From: Aliagarivorans marinus DSM 23064
GTDB taxonomy: Bacteria > Pseudomonadota > Gammaproteobacteria > Enterobacterales > Celerinatantimonadaceae
DNA length: 64,000 nucleotides
Assembly: GCF_000429485.1 (NCBI RefSeq)
Contig: NZ_AUBY01000019.1
Coordinates: 57,403-121,402 of the forward strand
Direction: 5' to 3'
The notes beneath the pieces are model-generated. The model was given only the letters and a program-made list of their open reading frames with translations. It was not told where the DNA came from and searched no databases. Of this stretch, positions 63,274 through 64,000 are shown one piece after another (positions within the stretch are counted from its first letter, which is position 1; each line of letters starts with the position of its first letter). The position numbers and the translations under genes are program-made.

Positions 63274-63657
63274 TTGGAAATGCAACTGGACTATCTAACA
63301 CTACTTTTTTGCGGCTCAATTGTAGCGGTGATCACTGCCACACTGATTTCCTGCATTGCGTGGTATGCAAAAACCCAGCGTTTCCTTAACGAACTAGCGC
63401 TAGCATTTATCGGATTGGCGCTTGCTCCACTGCTTATACGTCATCGCGAAATTTGGCCTGACTTCGCTTCAATCATTGTCGCAAATTTACTGATCTTGCT
63501 GTGGAGCGCGGGGATCTGGTTAGCTATTTGTCGGGTAACCGAGCAACGATTTCCCACTTGGTGGGTCGGCAGTACGTTGACGGCATTCATTGCGGCAATG
63601 AGTTACTACACGTATTGGGACTACAATACCCATTTTCGCGTGATGCGGCGTTGTTGA
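63274..63657 (+). pseudogene. Membrane sensor gene cut by an insertion sequence
   Basis: The 127-residue ORF encodes a hydrophobic N-terminal region with about four membrane helices. The W-P-D-F-A-S-I-I-V-A-N-L-L segment resembles the membrane module that precedes GGDEF domains in many diguanylate cyclases. The frame runs into the end of an IS at about 63647, adding a few foreign residues before a stop. The rest of the gene is expected beyond the IS, outside the window. The sensor identity is inference. Confidence 0.6.
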
Positions 63658-64000
63658 TCAATTCAGTACAGGGAACACAGTATCCCTGCGCTGTTCAGCA
63701 GTTTATCCAGCTGCCTGACGAACAGGCATACCTAGCCTGCTCATTTTGTTCAACGCCGCCACGCCAGCCATAATTTCACCTACTTGAGCGTTGTAATCAC
63801 GCAGGCTCAATTTGCCGCTTATGAGTTGCTTGTAGCGATACATTGCCGTCTCTGATAGCGACCGCTCATGATAGCCACAATCCTGTTTCCATGATGCTAA
63901 CTGCCCGCTCTTAAGCGCATTTACGGCTTCGTTCCGCGGGTGCTCACCACGCCAATATCCAGCATTCTTCCTTGGTGGAATGCTGGCAGTAATGCCTTTC
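63647..64000 (-). mobile_element. IS5-family (IS903-like) insertion sequence, one end
   Basis: The transposase tail and the outer sequence GGCGTTGTTGATCAATTC at 63647-63664 resemble the IS903-group terminal repeat. The element runs off the right edge, so length and second end cannot be seen. A 9-bp target duplication would include GCGTGATGC at 63638-63646. Confidence 0.7.
63703..63999 (-). CDS. IS5-family transposase, C-terminal part
   Basis: The last 98 codons of a DDE transposase are present; the start lies outside the window. It contains I-P-P-R-K-N-A-G-Y-W and the R-S-L-S-E-T-A-M-Y-R-Y-K segment with the third acidic catalytic residue (Glu), as in IS903/IS1194 types. It then reads L-S-L-R-D-Y-N-A-Q-V-G-E. 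It was not in a listed long ORF because it is cut by the window edge. Confidence 0.85.
   Translation of the reverse strand, partial: KGITASIPPRKNAGYWRGEHPRNEAVNALKSGQLASWKQDCGYHERSLSETAMYRYKQLISGKLSLRDYNAQVGEIMAGVAALNKMSRLGMPVRQAAG

Overview
The window looks like the chromosome of a marine gammaproteobacterium (Alteromonadales-like; a Ferrimonas- or Shewanella-like host is a guess from gene content). Signs are moderate GC, zwf-pgl-gnd as one unit, a sigma-54-driven type VI secretion locus, TRAP and DASS carboxylate transporters, a sulfatase with its maturase, and dense operons with ATGA or TAATG overlaps. No species call can be made from sequence reading alone.

Layout. 1-8448: part of a type VI secretion (T6SS) locus on the minus strand: sigma-54 activator, a -24/-12 promoter, a small leader gene, then a single ORF that fuses TssB and TssC, followed by hcp, tssE, tssF, tssG, tssJ and the first codons of tssK. 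8994-11573: a methyltransferase, a VOC protein and a class 3 lipase. 12156-15834: zwf-pgl-gnd, the oxidative pentose phosphate pathway. 16203-23927: a class A acid phosphatase, a small secreted protein, and a translationally coupled moxR-DUF58-DUF4381-vWA-vWA/TPR-batD operon. 24010-27920: a Ser-type sulfatase, a divergent LysR regulator and an anSME-type radical SAM maturase, together a complete sulfatase maturation unit. 28299-29278: a YbaK-like deacylase and an orphan SoxG-like protein.

29569-35870: a compact defence island made of mcrC, mcrB, a tyrosine integrase and an excisionase, next to tRNA-Pro(GGG). McrB carries an EVE-like insert inside its AAA+ domain and a strong internal start that would make an AAA-only short form. 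36069-37470: an NnrU-like membrane protein and a periplasmic binding protein. 37471-43727: a cache-domain histidine kinase, NarL-type regulator and LysR regulator, divergent from a TRAP transporter. 43816-50880: three tandem CpdB-like lipoprotein nucleotidases. 50980-52289: queC-queE for queuosine synthesis. 52510-57806: an unrecognised coiled-coil membrane protein, DoxX, and a DASS transporter with a cNMP-domain kinase and response regulator, plus a 43-residue membrane peptide. 58070-62609: CoA transferase with a ketoreductase, and an EF-G paralogue. 63274-64000: a membrane-sensor gene cut by an IS5/IS903-type insertion sequence that runs off the window.

The most unusual items are the natural TssB-TssC fusion with a charged insert, the McrB architecture with its internal start, the triplicated CpdB lipoproteins, and the pairing of a MoxR/vWA operon with a sulfatase and its maturase.
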